This document shows, piece by piece, positions 34,531-46,628 of a stretch of DNA of 64,000 nt (position 1 is the first letter of the stretch; the number at the start of each line of letters is the position of its first letter). The translations under genes were made by a program, and so were the position numbers. The stretch covers positions 2,356,001 to 2,420,000 of the forward strand of contig NC_061461.1 of NCBI RefSeq assembly GCF_022581195.2, in the 5' to 3' direction. This DNA comes from Helicoverpa zea (taxonomy: Eukaryota; Arthropoda; Insecta; Lepidoptera; Noctuidae). The notes under the pieces are model-generated. The model was not told where the DNA came from and searched no databases. It was given only the letters and a program-made list of their open reading frames with translations.

Positions 34531-35072
34531 TATAGTTTGTTATGAAATATTGGAATAGATGAGATGTGTGAGTAAAGGTAAAACTTGTACCTATAGCTTA
34601 AGAGTTTTAGGTTTCATGCTATGCATGTTTTATATTTATAATCACTTAAACGTTATAAGCAAAAACGTCTAATGAGGAACTGAGGATCGTTCTTAAGGCA
34701 GAGAAAAATACATTTTAGTTTTCAATATACGACGCGACGTCAGTGCTTAATTCTGTGTATCTGTAGTTAACTAACCACTTGAAAACGTAAGCCTTTTACA
34801 TGATTGCCTTCAGAAGTCAAAACTTAAATCTCTTAATTACACGAAGAAACTCTAAATCTGCGAAGTAATAAGTTTCCAGCAAAAACATCTCCAGTAAATC
34901 TCTAAACTGAGAAAATCCTTAAAATCCACTGAACTATGAAATAATTAACTTTGAAACACAAAGTTTGTTCGCTAACTTCAGCAGAATAACCCTTTAATAA
35001 CCAATATATCTTTTTCACAGTTTTATGGAAGTAAACTTTCATAAAGTTAGGACTTTAACTTGAAGTTGCATA

Positions 35073-35163
35073 GGGTGGACCGTAATTCAAGATAACTTAA
35101 GATTTAGATACGGTTAAGTGAGGCTAAGTTGGAGTTAAGTGCTAAGTTAACGGTGGTCCGGCG
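35073..35163. mobile_element. Small MITE-like palindrome
   Basis: GGGTGGACCGTAA at the left and TTAACGGTGGTCCGGC at the right are imperfect inverted repeats around a TTAAG/CTTAA-rich core of about 90 bp. Confidence 0.5.
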
Positions 35164-36004
35164 ACGTAAATCGAATATTCTGTGGAGAGTTTAAAATTTA
35201 GTTAGGACTTTCAAAGTCCTTAGATTAAACCCCATGTGAATGACCTCTGTGATGGGGGTTCTTCTGACCAAGGTGGGACCAAATTGAATTAAGTTCCACT
35301 TCGAAAAACAAGTCTCGGAATAGAAAAAAGTTTTGTTTGTTATGACGGAATTTGCATGAGTGGTGGAGAATACTTGAAAGGTATCTTCTCACACAGATAA
35401 GTAACATTCATTCACCACCACGTACCACGCGGCTTGGCGACTTGTGAATTTTAAAGTCAGGATTACCTCATGATATATTTAAGTAATGATGAAACAATAA
35501 TTCAACTCCAAATTATTAATTCAGGCAACTTTATTTACTGAAGTAATTTATGCAAAGCAAGTTTGAACCTCGCGTTAATTAATAAACTTTTATCACTTTA
35601 TATGAACAATGACACTAACTCAAAGTAAATGAGCGTATTATTCATGTTGCGGTTTATATATGGAGATGAAAAATGTTCACAGCTTTTAACTTGATTTAAT
35701 ATTCTATGATGCAGCATACTGGCTGCAAAGTTCTGCGACTAAACGATTTTATTTAGTTAGGTATGTGGGTGGTAGCATTTGGTGGTAACTTATTAGCTGG
35801 TAATTGAATTTGAATCATGATTAGGTACTAAAATATTTTTTACTATGCAGTTTCGAATACACTTGGGACTCATTTTAGAAAAAGTTTGCCATAATCTACC
35901 AAATTTTCTCAAAGACTTCCCCAAGCAAAGGAGATTTTCCCACACTGATCGCGCTGGGCATGCGTGTTGATGAGCGCATTTAGATCAAAACATATATTAC
36001 TCTC

Positions 36005-36130
36005 CAAAATGGAAATGAAAATGAAAAAATCGTTTATTGCTAGTATTATTACAATATTTATTACGTTCTAGATCCTACACTAGGATTCCCTGTGTTGTAG
36101 GACCTAGGCTCCACGATCCGTTCACAAAAA
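36005..36130 (-). repeat. Possible LINE 3' end
   Basis: On the minus strand an AATAAA is followed by a T-rich (TTTTCA)n-like tail, and upstream is GTGGAGCCTAGGTCCTAC. This looks like the 3' UTR and tail of a non-LTR element. No coding part is visible. Confidence 0.4.
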
Positions 36131-36619
36131 AATAATTCTAGAACTAAAAATAGTACACAAAACAAAACAGCTTTCAATAACTTTACTCGTAAAAATAATA
36201 CAACCGATATCATTTCACTATCATGCACTCCCCACTACCATCTCCCTATATTCCTTTACCTAGGTACGGCAAATTTCACCCATCGTCTGCAACGCTAAAA
36301 TCAGCGACGCGTCGCTTATCTTTAAGGATAAAGGTACTTTCTTTTGTCTGAAAACTCTTAGCATACGTAGTTTATGCAAATAAGGCGTGAAAACAGGATA
36401 TTTTGTAGGAAACCACAGTTCCCTTGGCAACGGTTTAGCACTTTATGTTAGCAAAATGCATAGCTTAACTTATTCAAGCATTTTGTGACACATCGATGTG
36501 GGGCGGATGTGGCATTTTTTTGTGACGATATTTTTTTTCATAAAAATGCATCTTGTTAACTAATCTACCTAATAAAGGTTATTTTATTAACCACCTTCAT
36601 AATCATATTTTTGGAACAT

Positions 36620-37040
36620 AATTATTGGCGTATGCCTGGTGATGTCGTGGTGGCCTAGTGGGTAAAGGGCCAACCTCTCAAGTATGAGGACGCGGGTTCG
36701 ATCCCAGGTCAGGCAAGTACCAATGCAACTTTTCTAAGTTTGTATGTACTTTCTAAGTATATCTTAGACACCATTGACTGTGTTTCGGATGGCACGTTAA
36801 ACTGTAGGTCCCGGCTGTCATTGAACATCCTTGGTAGTCGTTACGGGTAGTCAGTAGCCAGTAAGTCTGACACCAGTCTAACCAAGGGGTATCGGGTTGC
36901 CCGGGTAACTGTGTTGAGGAGGTCAGATAGGCAGTCGCTTCTTGTAAAGCACTGGTACTCAGCTGAATCCGGTTAGACTGGAAGCCGACCCCAACATGAT
37001 TGGGAAAAAGGCTCGGAGGATGATGAATTATTGGCGTATG
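36620..37040 (+). mobile_element. Full-length tRNA-derived SINE with target-site duplications
   Basis: The body runs from 36635 to 37025. The head has an RNA polymerase III A box (GTGGCCTAGTGGG, 36650-36662) and B box (GGTTCGATCCC, 36695-36705). The element ends GGCTCGGAGGATGATG. A perfect 15-bp direct repeat AATTATTGGCGTATG flanks it at 36620-36634 and 37026-37040. The perfect duplication and clean boxes point to a recent insertion. Confidence 0.93.
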
Positions 37041-40000
37041 GTCACAAAATACAAGGAGAAATTGTCCTTTTAAATAGTGATTGCTCTTGTTTGCTTAAAA
37101 AAAATGTACCTACATTTAATCGAACTGCAGTAAGGTAAAAATAAATGGAAACGCGATAACGGTAGACTCGTGTTACGTCGTTTAATTAATGCACGAGCAG
37201 TTTCTTTGAACAAAGTGGACATTTCGCAATAAATTGTATAAATATTGGCAGGAGGAATCGATTACAAAATTCTTATTTTAACGCGTAACAATATTGGTAT
37301 ATTGTGTTATGAAGATTAGCTATCTTTTTTATCAATTGTCTATCTTTTTTGTGTGACATTCTGTGAACCTACACTACTTGCCTCTCATAATATTCCGAAA
37401 ACGATGTGTGTGTGATCAAATAAAAACTTTAACAAAATCATAATGTGTCGCCTCCAAGTTTCGCGAGCTCAAGCCCCGCAGGAAGTTACGGTCTATAGGA
37501 TGTTAGATATTTTTAAGGCATGCACACTTCGCTGGCTATCCGAGTTCACTACTCCACTAGAAGGAAACTTTAGCTTAAAATACGAACTTGCTATACAGTT
37601 CAGAATTCTGCACATGTTCCGGATTGCGCGTCCAAAATATTTCAACTTTAGTGTATCCTATATTTCTAAAGTTGCCTGGTCTAACAAAAAGACTTTAGTG
37701 GGTAGAAGCTAATTCGCTTAACGCCAGGTTCGCTGTTCCGTAGGCATAGAAAGTCAAGCGCTTAAAGCAAACTCTAAATTCGGCCTGGCTTCATCTGTTT
37801 TATCCTCATTCCTGAAGTTAAATCGTAAAAGTTTTGAAGCCATTATTTCAGAGTTGAGCCTCTGTAGAGTCAGAAGAATTACTGAAAATTGTTATTATGT
37901 GTGTTAATTGGTTTAAGCGTTTTGTGAAGTTTTGTGAACAGGAATGCTGAGTTGTGAAGTTAGTTTTGAATAGAGATAATTAAGGAGAGGATTTCTTCAA
38001 TTTAGGCTAGACGTCAATGAACTCGAACATTTTACTAATCTCAAGAAAAGTTTTAGACAACCTATAATTCAGCTATTTTGCTAACATGTAGTCATAATAT
38101 ACACAAAGTCTTTTTACTAATTACATGAAATTGGAACATGAACAGATAGTCATGTTTGTAAACGATTTTTTGCTACTTACGCAAAATAGGAATACCGCAG
38201 GAAAAGAGCAATGCAATTCAGCCAAAATTACTTCAGTACAAATACACCCTTGCCTGCGGACATTAGAAATATAAGAATGTCGACCAAAGAGAAGTCATTT
38301 CATTTGCATTTGCAAGTTTCCCCCATAAATCTTGAAAGCAATCTCAGATTTGCTGCAGTGTTGTCAAAAATCACGTTTTAATAAAATTTCAGCGAAAATA
38401 GTAAAAGGAAAGTTGGCAAAAGTAAAGTATTTTATCGTTCTATCTGCCGACTCGGTCTGAGCGATGAGAAATACGGTAATTGGATGATGTTATGAGTGAG
38501 TAGTTCTGATTTCGACGCAAGAATGATATTTTGTGTAGATATATCTGGCATTATAGCTCTTATATGAAAGAATCAATTCTTATAGTTCTTCAAGTTCTTA
38601 TAGATACCATAATTATTGGGTGTTTTAAATTGTTTTTTGTTTGTGATATAACTTAACTAACTTAAAAATTTAGAAAACAGTTAACAAAGTAAAGTCGGAA
38701 AGTAAGTAAGATCCAGTTTCAGTAACTATTCAATAACAATTTTATTTGTTTGCATGAATCTTTTCAAACTAAATCGCACATTTTATTTCAAATTTATCTC
38801 TGTCCACAACAGAAAAATCTGCATGTACATCACAATTTTGGCTTTATGCTGAGCTTGTACCACAGCCGATGCCCAAGCCGCCATATTGGATTACCGTTGA
38901 CGGAACCCGCTGACGTGGCGACACGACCCCACGAACTGCACCCAACGTATTTTTATGCCAAAATTTTGTACTTTATTGCTATTGTTTAGTTTTAGGATCA
39001 AAAACCGACGGCTTTTTTACTGCGTTTTTACTTTTTACTGCAGCCGTATTGATGGACCGCGTGTTCTGGCTATTGATATTTTTTATCTGTTTTCGGCCAG
39101 TTTTTGTTGCGCGTAAAAACTTTGATATCGATCGGTTTTTGGGAGCGAGTGAAGATTAATTGGGTAAACAAAAGCTGTGTAGTGTGAGTTTGTGCATAGA
39201 CTACCGCTATAAAATCGTTTTATGGGAGCATGTTGTTTGAAAAACCTTATAGTCTGTAAATTTTCGAAAAGCTGTGCTATCACCTTTCCGTCAATCAAAC
39301 AAAATTATATATCGCACAATCAATTTATTCCTCCCGTTACCACACAAAACAATAATAAGACCCATTATCTCACAACACCCAAACATTTCGCAGCCATTAC
39401 ACTGCAGTTCATAAAATAAAGGCCAGATATCGTATGAAAATATTGGCGTTCGCCGTGTCGTAGGCAGATGCGGGCCGGATATTCAAAACTGTCCCCTTTA
39501 TTAACATCGCCAGGTGAACGTGACGTTACTGATAACGGTGTCTTAGGAAAATATATTTGATTTGCTCGCCCTATTTTTCATCAATGGAGTTTAATATGGA
39601 GTTTGAAATATAGGAGCTGTTTGTGGGAAAAACTAAGGTAGTTTGTTTGGGAGATTTAGCTTTTTGATAACTGATTTCAGTAGTTCAAGTTTCACTGTAT
39701 TTTTACCGCTTCGCTAATTGTCTGAAATAGTCTGAATGAAAAAAAAGACACCTTTGGGAAAAGCCGGAAAAGACATATTATACACACCAGATCTGAAGCC
39801 TTTGCTGCATGGTACAACAGACTGGTGTATTTACTGATAAAATTGAGTAAAAATAAAAGTTGGTTTATAAGTTTGTGAGCTTTTATTTTACCAAATATGG
39901 AATAGCTTTGGACACGAATACAAGCAATTAAAATTATTTATTAAGTACTTAATTGAAACTTTGGCTGCATTTGAAGCAACTCTTAATTTTTAATGCGTTT

Positions 40001-41444
40001 TAAATAAAGTCCTTTGCCAAGTAAACAAATGCTGCGGTAGTCCTGTACTCTTAGATATGTTCATAATTACTGCTTTTGGCAGAGTGGTTTGGCAATCTTG
40101 GCAGAATGTTGATACTTTACGTGCGCTTCCTACATTAAAATAATATCTAAGGGTTATGGGTTGCGGAGAAACGGTATGTATCTAAAGATAATGCCTACAA
40201 TTTTGCTTAAGACATGATAACGCAACGGGAAATGTGATAAAGTATAAATATGTATTTTATTTTAGTTTGCCATTGTACTAACTCCTCGTATTACATTGGT
40301 CAGAAATAAGAACTTGTTGCTGACTCAAGTATTATTTTCACCCGTCCCGACACGGGATTAATTACGCCCATTCCCCGCAGGGATGATCTGTCTAATCCGG
40401 TAGTTCTACCCAAACATTTCTCCCCGGTATATCTCGCTTGCCAACGATATTTTACCTGCAATTTCACAAAGTTCGCTCCAACGCGCGTCATGATGACGTT
40501 TACGCGGTAATTCAATATGGCGGCCGTCGGAGCGTCATGGCCGCGGGCGAGACATAACCTCAAAATCGCATCAGCTCACATTTGATTACTGGAAAATTAA
40601 ACTGACGTAGCTGTTATGCGCCCCTGGTGTTTTGGTCAAGGAGATTAGCGTGTCTATGATGTTTATGCGGCCAGTCCACTCAGTCACGTAGAATTTGGAC
40701 TGACGCTTTTAACACTTCGCAATTCGTGTGAAATCATTGGTATTTAACCATTTCAGAGTGCAAATATAAAAATAAATATGTTAGGTACACGGGTAGAAAC
40801 TACCCTAGTCGCCCAAACAAAATAAAGTTGATGAAAACCACAAAACCCCCGAATATAAACCGTCATAACTAACGAAGTACTTGAAAAACAGACAGGGGTC
40901 CCTAACAGGCTGGAACAAGACAAACAACTAATCAACCTGCTAATAAAATACTATGTTCTCAAATCCCAGGAGTGCGGCCGGGGTCGATACCACCCACAAA
41001 TTGGTTCTCGTTAACATTTGGACGCGATTTCCGAATTTGTTGGCCCTTAACAAGCCGACCTCGGGAAGTTTAGCTAGCGAACAAAATGACCGGACATGCC
41101 TCAATTAGTGGACGGTGGAGCAGCGAAGATCCTTATCGATTGGATGTGCAATTAGTTTAATTGGCACAGCATTTGCTTGTCACTTGAATCCTCGCTGCTT
41201 ATCGGGGAAGGCCATCGTGAAATGGCCATGTTGGCGGCAGTTTATTTTTACTTTGGAATCCCTATGTGCTTTTCTAGGTATTTATTTATCTGAAGAAGTG
41301 AGTGGATACATAATTCAGTTACTATTTTAAAGAAAATTGTTGTCAGTTTCGTAGAGTTAGAAATTATTTGCCTAAAATTTTGTATCAGTAGCTTGGTTTT
41401 AGAATAAGAATAACTTAATTTTAGCCCGTATCCCGATTTTTAAA

Positions 41445-41660
41445 TATATCTACTATAAATCTATACATATAATAAATCTGTAGAAAAGTAATTTTTGTAC
41501 ATTGAAGAAATTGACAAAAAAAATAGCCAGCATTTTAAAGGATAACTAACAGAACCCATTTCCATCATTTTTGTCATTTTTGTCTGTTTGTCTGTTTATC
41601 TGTTTGTTTGTTCGCGATTCACGTAAAATCTACGAATTAAATGCAGACAATGCTTATCTA
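41445..41660 (+). repeat. Dispersed repeat fragment
   Basis: CTATACATATAATAAATCTG and a run of TCTGTTTGTCTGTTTATCTG resemble the heads of common lepidopteran non-autonomous elements. The ends are not determinable. Confidence 0.4.
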
Positions 41661-41934
41661 CAAAAATTCTACGTAATTTGGGGTATTACTTAGTTTTTGT
41701 TTCATCGAAATCGATTCACTCTATCAAAAGATATGATTAATTTTGTGAATTCAAGATGTAAAATATTACGACACGCAATCTATTTGTCAAAACTGTACAT
41801 TTGAATGTCGTACTTATATTAGTTGATCGGCCTATTATTCATCTTTACACAGAAAATCACACCTTTATAAGTAACTTCGGAAGAAAAAAAAATATGAAAA
41901 TTTTGTTTAGCCAAAGTTAAAGTAGCTCCAGTTA

Positions 41935-42194
41935 CAGCCTTCTTTTTATCGTCCCACTGCTGGGCACAGGCCTCCTCTCTCACGGAGAAGGATTGAGCAT
42001 TAATCACCACGCTTGCTCAATGCGGGTTGGTGATTTCAGACTATATAGTCCAGGTTTCCTCAAGATGTTTTCCTTCACCTTTTTATCAGCCATTGGTGTC
42101 TAAGATATACTTAGAAAGTACATACAAACTTAGAAAAGTTGCATTGGTACTTGCCTGACCTGGATTCGAACCCGCGCCCTCATACTCGAGAGGT
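41935..42194 (-). repeat. 5'-truncated tRNA-headed SINE with a second tail type
   Basis: On the minus strand the B box GGTTCGAATCC and about 80 following bases are nearly identical to the SINE at 36635. After TTAGACACCA the sequence changes completely and ends in a tail with GGCCTGTGCCCAGCAGTGGG. The A-box end is missing. Truncation occurs next to an unrelated AGCTCCATCTGTGG motif. Confidence 0.85.
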
Positions 42195-42197
42195 AGC

Positions 42198-42304
42198 TCC
42201 ATCTGTGGTAAATAAAATACATCGAATTTGTCAAAGGAGCGAGGTGGTAAATGACAATATTACCATACATTCTTTATAGAGGATTATTATTTCAACAGAT
42301 GGAG
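42198..42304. repeat. Possible small inverted-repeat element (CTCCATCTGT)
   Basis: CTCCATCTGT at the left has an inverted copy ACAGATGGAG near 42295 and another near 42542. Either pair could be the ends of a MITE, but the arms are short. Confidence 0.3.
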
Positions 42305-43635
42305 TTGTGTATTTTCCGTAATTCACCATATTTTAACACGTAGTGTAATTTTTCGATAGACATTTCAATAGTGTTTGTCAGTTTGCCGTGCCACATCAAA
42401 ATCCAACTATAATTATTACCTTGATGAAAAGAAAATTAATAGTTCTCAGCCAAATTTAAAACGGTGCCATCTAAATTATTTTTTGAACATTATGTCAAAA
42501 ATGATGACTTTAGTGGAACAATTAATTATCATTTAAAGTTACAGATGGAGTTCATATCAGGATTTTTTCATAAACATAGTTTAGCTTATCTTCCACTGAT
42601 GTGGTGGCCTTAAAACAAATTACTTTGAGTGAGTAGTATTAAGTAGACCTTAATTATCTTTTCTGATGCAAAATATGTAAACTTAATCCTAGAAGAAATG
42701 AGGATCTATCTCTCGCAAGCGCTGCTAAGCGTGAGGTAGGTAATGTAGGATTCTGTAGCTTTAAAAACAAGCCCAGATACAAAGTGCAGATAAGAAATGG
42801 GAGCTTTCTCTATTTAATACTATACACACGTAAAATGCTTTATGCGTCTGAAAACGTACAAATTACGCGCCGCATACCAGAGACATGCTTACTTTCAACT
42901 TCTGATCGCAAATACACTGTTCACGATTACGAACAGTCTCAGTAAGACCCGAGCCAAGTCTAAAAACCCTAAAAAACATCTTTTATATAAAACTACGTTT
43001 GATGTCATTTAATCACAAAGACAGAATTGTTCTCTGTTGCAAATCCTATCCACCTATATCCTATCCTAATCCAGAATGCATTGCAGGTGTGCATTGCACA
43101 AAAACCAATGGTATCCTATTCGAGAAGTCAAAAGAGTTGACCTGCCAACGTCAGCTTCTGCGCTAAGCAAGTGTTCTTAATAGTACCATCAGAATTACAT
43201 TCATCGTTGAATGAGGTGAATACATTTTCAGAAACCACAATAACAGTAGGAGCCAAAGCGTATTATCGCTTCATAGAGCTCTGATTGGCCCCAGGTGACC
43301 AAGTCAGGTCTGATTTGTTCGTTCATCAGATCTTTGAAAGTGTTTCGGTGGATACTTACTGTCGTCCTGTTTACGTGTGACACAAAATATGGAATATAAA
43401 CGTCCTTCGCAAGAGCGAAATTTTCCCGGTGTGCGGTAGTGACGCACAGTATACAACACTTATGTTTCTTTTGATTTGCTGGCTCCACCAAGAAATGACA
43501 AATTGCGAGCGTACATTCTGAAAATCTTGGCAAAACTACAGGTTTCAAGTACGAACACATGAAGTGGACTCTCACAGATACGTACATTTTGCCTATTCGT
43601 GAACTAATGCAAACATTTCGGTGGAGTCCCGGCTT

Positions 43636-43848
43636 AGGCCTCCCCCACATTAGGCGTGCGCGATCCTCGGGCGTGTGAGTAGCGCGGGCGCCGCGCGTGC
43701 GTCGCGAGCGCGTTGCGTGAGCGTCGCGTTTTGCTGCCCTGCGGCATGTGTGAAGAGTGCAAGCGACGCACTCGCGGCGAGTTTATCGCGCGACGCCCGC
43801 GCTACTCACACGCCCGAGGATCGCGCACGCCTTATGTGGGGTCAGCCT
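43636..43848. mobile_element. GC-rich 213-bp foldback MITE
   Basis: The two halves are nearly perfect inverted repeats. CACATTAGGCGTGCGCGATC and CTCGGGCGTGTGAGTAGCGC in the left arm are mirrored in the right arm, with stems of about 65 bp. GC content is strikingly higher than the surroundings and CpG is frequent. It has no coding capacity. Confidence 0.88.
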
Positions 43849-43885
43849 TACCATAGTGAGTAAGTGAAACTATCCTACCCTATGC

Positions 43886-44085
43886 GCCTGCTGATGATGA
43901 TGACTCATTTTATCATCCATCCAGCTATTCCCCAACTATGTTGGTGTTGGCTTCCAGTCACCGAATCTGTTTGAGTACCAATATTTTGCTTGGAGCGACT
44001 ACCTATCTACCTATCTTCAATCCAGTCAACTACACAAGACGATATCCATGGTAAGTCTGACAGACTTTCTGGCTTCTGATTAGTC
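43886..44085 (-). repeat. SINE fragment (tail type 1), minus strand
   Basis: CATCATCATCAGCAGGC-like tail sequence, GACTGGAAGCCAACACC and CAGTAAGTCTGAC-like blocks follow the order of the SINE at 36635, read on the minus strand. The tRNA-like head is missing. Confidence 0.65.
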
Positions 44086-44364
44086 GCAGCAGCTGCAGAA
44101 AATATACAAATGACAGCTTTGTCAGACTCAAAGCATGTAGACATAGATTATAGCTGTTTCCTGTGAAAATTACTTACGCACCATACGTAATAATTTTCCA
44201 AATTGGCTGAACAACGTCACAAACTTTACTTCTTTTGTTTAGATAAATGGTCACATCCACAACACAACCTGGATCAATGAATCTATGCGACTGCTAAGTG
44301 CTAATCCTAATTATACTGTCACGTGAAAGAATGCACCTACGGGATAAGTAGTATTTTGACGATT

Positions 44365-44404
44365 CTATATTGCCCACGCAGACGAAGTTGCGGGCAACAG
44401 CTAG
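44365..44404 (+). repeat. 3' end of the dispersed 'CTAGT' repeat
   Basis: CACGCAGACGAAGTTGCGGG, then CAACAGCTAGT, matches the 3' end of the copy at 55405-55596 (GAAGCTAGT). Only this end is recognisable. Confidence 0.6.
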
Positions 44405-44800
44405 TCAAACATAAAACAAACCTTATAGCTAAACCAACCAAGTTGTTAAAAACATCCAAATGAAAAGTCAGCCCCACAAAATTCATCACTACATCAAGAA
44501 AACTCTTCGCTAATATAATTTCTAAAACATGTTGAGCTTGTCCAAAGTTCAGTGAGTTTCAAACTTAGATCCTCTGTACCGAACAGTTCTGGGTTTCCTA
44601 AACTTTTAAGTAGATGCTCATTTTCAACTGGCCGTAACTATCTATTGGCTATCCGTTAATGAGCTGCGGTGAGCTAAAGGGATATTTTCTAACTTAAGGG
44701 ACGTAGTTTTGAATGTTTGGTACTTGTTTGGATTATTACGTGTTGTGTGTTTCTGATTGAATTATTTTTTTGTGACAGAGAGGATATAATTAAATACCAT

Positions 44801-44903
44801 CGCACATTGAGTAAGCGTGGAGATTAACGCTCAATCCTTCTCTGTGTGAGACCTGTGCCCAGCTGTGGGACGGTAAAAAGGCTGATAATAATGATGATAA
44901 TGA
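44801..44903 (+). repeat. SINE 3' fragment (tail type 2)
   Basis: CGCACATTGAGTAAGCGTGG, CTCAATCCTTCTCTGTGTGA and CTGTGCCCAGCTGTGGGACG match, in order, the 3' half of the SINE at 41935-42194. It ends in GATAATAATGATGATAATG. Confidence 0.8.
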
Positions 44904-46219
44904 ATGGAGAGTCTGTGGTATATAGAGATGTTGTGTCAGGTTTTATAATTTAATTTATCAATGGAAGAATTCTTTTGTTTAATTCCTGAACTGGTGTCAT
45001 CTGGGAGATGCAATCAAACTGATCTACTTAACATGGACAAAATTGCAGTAAAACGAGAAAGGCGCTGTAGATTCACCAGACTCAATAATTATTTATAGAC
45101 TCGCTATAAACAGTAGGCAGTAGACTCAATGTCATCGCCAAAACTGACTCACACTTACATAAGTCTACACACACAGACTCCGCACATAATTCGACGATCG
45201 CAGTCTCATTTTCAGGCCATTACGTCGCATCAGCAACGAAACGAGTTCACCGTATGGCGCCGTAATATCCATGTTTTACATACAAATTAATATTATGACA
45301 GTCTGGGATTGTAATAACACTTGTCGCCCGTTTTGTATGAATTTTGTTTTTGATGACGCCTTAGTTGACGAAGGGCTTAAGGCGCTAATTTTGTTCTGTT
45401 CTTCTTTTGTTTTAGTTCTTTTGTTTCTTTGAGTAAATGTTGTTGTTGTGTCATTTTTGTTTTGATTACGCTTGTGGCATATTTGTCGGTGAATATTTTG
45501 TGTTCTTGTAAGTAATCGAAATGTAGTATGAAATTCATGACTCGTGTACTAAGTAATAAAGGACATTGTTCAATTTTGGCCTAAGAACCGATGTGAATAT
45601 AAATTATACTATAATTTTTATTTATTTTTATATTGTTTGAAACATATTTTAGTATTCCACGGACACTTCAAATAAAAAAATTCCAAATAAAAAGTAGGGT
45701 CACAATTATTGATGCCTTATAAAATGTTTCCGTCGGCCAGTGCTGCCAGTTTCGGAAGTTTTCGGGATTTCGGTAAATACGGATCGAATTGAGAACCTCC
45801 TTTCCGAAGTCGGTTATTAAAATTAGTTGCTAACACTTTATTCATTTAAATACCTAAACTGACTAGCTAGAAAAAAACTAGTATTTGTATAATGTTTTAA
45901 GATGGTTTTGAGCGAAATCGCGAATTTCTAGCTTGGCACTCGAGTAGGATTATAGTTTTCGTAATTGGCAACACTGGTGTACTTCAGTCAGTTTGCTAGA
46001 AGTCAGTTTGATAGCTTTGCGACTATCGTTTCTTTTGTGATTTTCTATGCGTTTCATGGTTTTATTCTAACAACTTTGGCTTGATTACGGACTCCGATTA
46101 GATTGCGTACTTGGTAGACTCGGCTTTGTGTGAAGAACTGGATTTTACTAGCATTTTCGGATATTGCTCTGTCTGTGATCGAATTTAGTTATATTATAAT
46201 TACACAACAACAACAATGG

Positions 46220-46628
46220 ATGCAGAATATAGTATATTGTATAAATTGTGGATCTGCTGGAGGTTCTTTGGTATTAGAAAACGAAGATATACTTCGTTGC
46301 ATACAACAATGGACCGTTCCCCGTATGGTAAGTGGTCTACGAAAGTGTTTTTCTAATTTTGATAAGAATGTTACTACCTACTTATGTTTTCATAAGCACA
46401 CAATTTCTCGGTTTTCAAATCAATTGCCGCAATTGCAAGTTACTTGATATTTACTAATGTTTTTTGTATTTATTATTACAGGTTGAAGCTCATGACCTTA
46501 TATGTACGACGTGTTGGTCTCAAGCAGTCGAGCATAATAAGATGCAATGCACTGTTGGACGCAATTGTGTACTTTGTAAGAAGCTCCTACCATCAGGCAT
46601 ACTGTTGCAATTATATCTTTGGGCGTAG
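46220..46628 (+). CDS. Small spliced Cys-rich (putative zinc-binding) protein
   Basis: The exons 46220-46327 and 46482-46628 join in phase 0 across a 154-bp intron with donor ATG/GTAAGT and acceptor TTATTACAG/GTTGAA. The product is 84 residues. It has CINC (7-10), a WTVPRM-VEAHDLICTTCW segment across the junction and a final CVLC. Paired CxxC motifs with a conserved W..PR.V..(H/D)..C..CW pattern resemble, from memory, an uncharacterised Cys-rich domain expanded in Lepidoptera. The CVLC pair near the end looks like the start of a second domain copy cut off by the TAG stop. An overlapping ATG at 46216 is in another frame. The function is unknown; zinc binding is inferred. Confidence 0.6.

Larger units (their letters stand above)
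37041..43635. other. Non-coding stretch, 37-43.6 kb
   Basis: It contains two GC-richer patches with a shared CAATATGGCGGC motif (38884-38902 and 40504-40522), a dispersed repeat near 41445, a SINE on the minus strand (41935-42194) and CTCCATCTGT inverted motifs. Open frames of 80-140 codons (for example 37443-37712 plus and 43228-43650 minus) resemble nothing I know. Confidence 0.5.

Noticed and set aside
37443..37712. 89-codon plus-strand frame with a real ATG
   Set aside because: No domain, no promoter and no splice partners were found. Kept only as an unassigned frame.
43675..43863. 62-codon Ala/Arg-rich open frame
   Set aside because: It lies within the GC-rich foldback MITE and reflects base composition.
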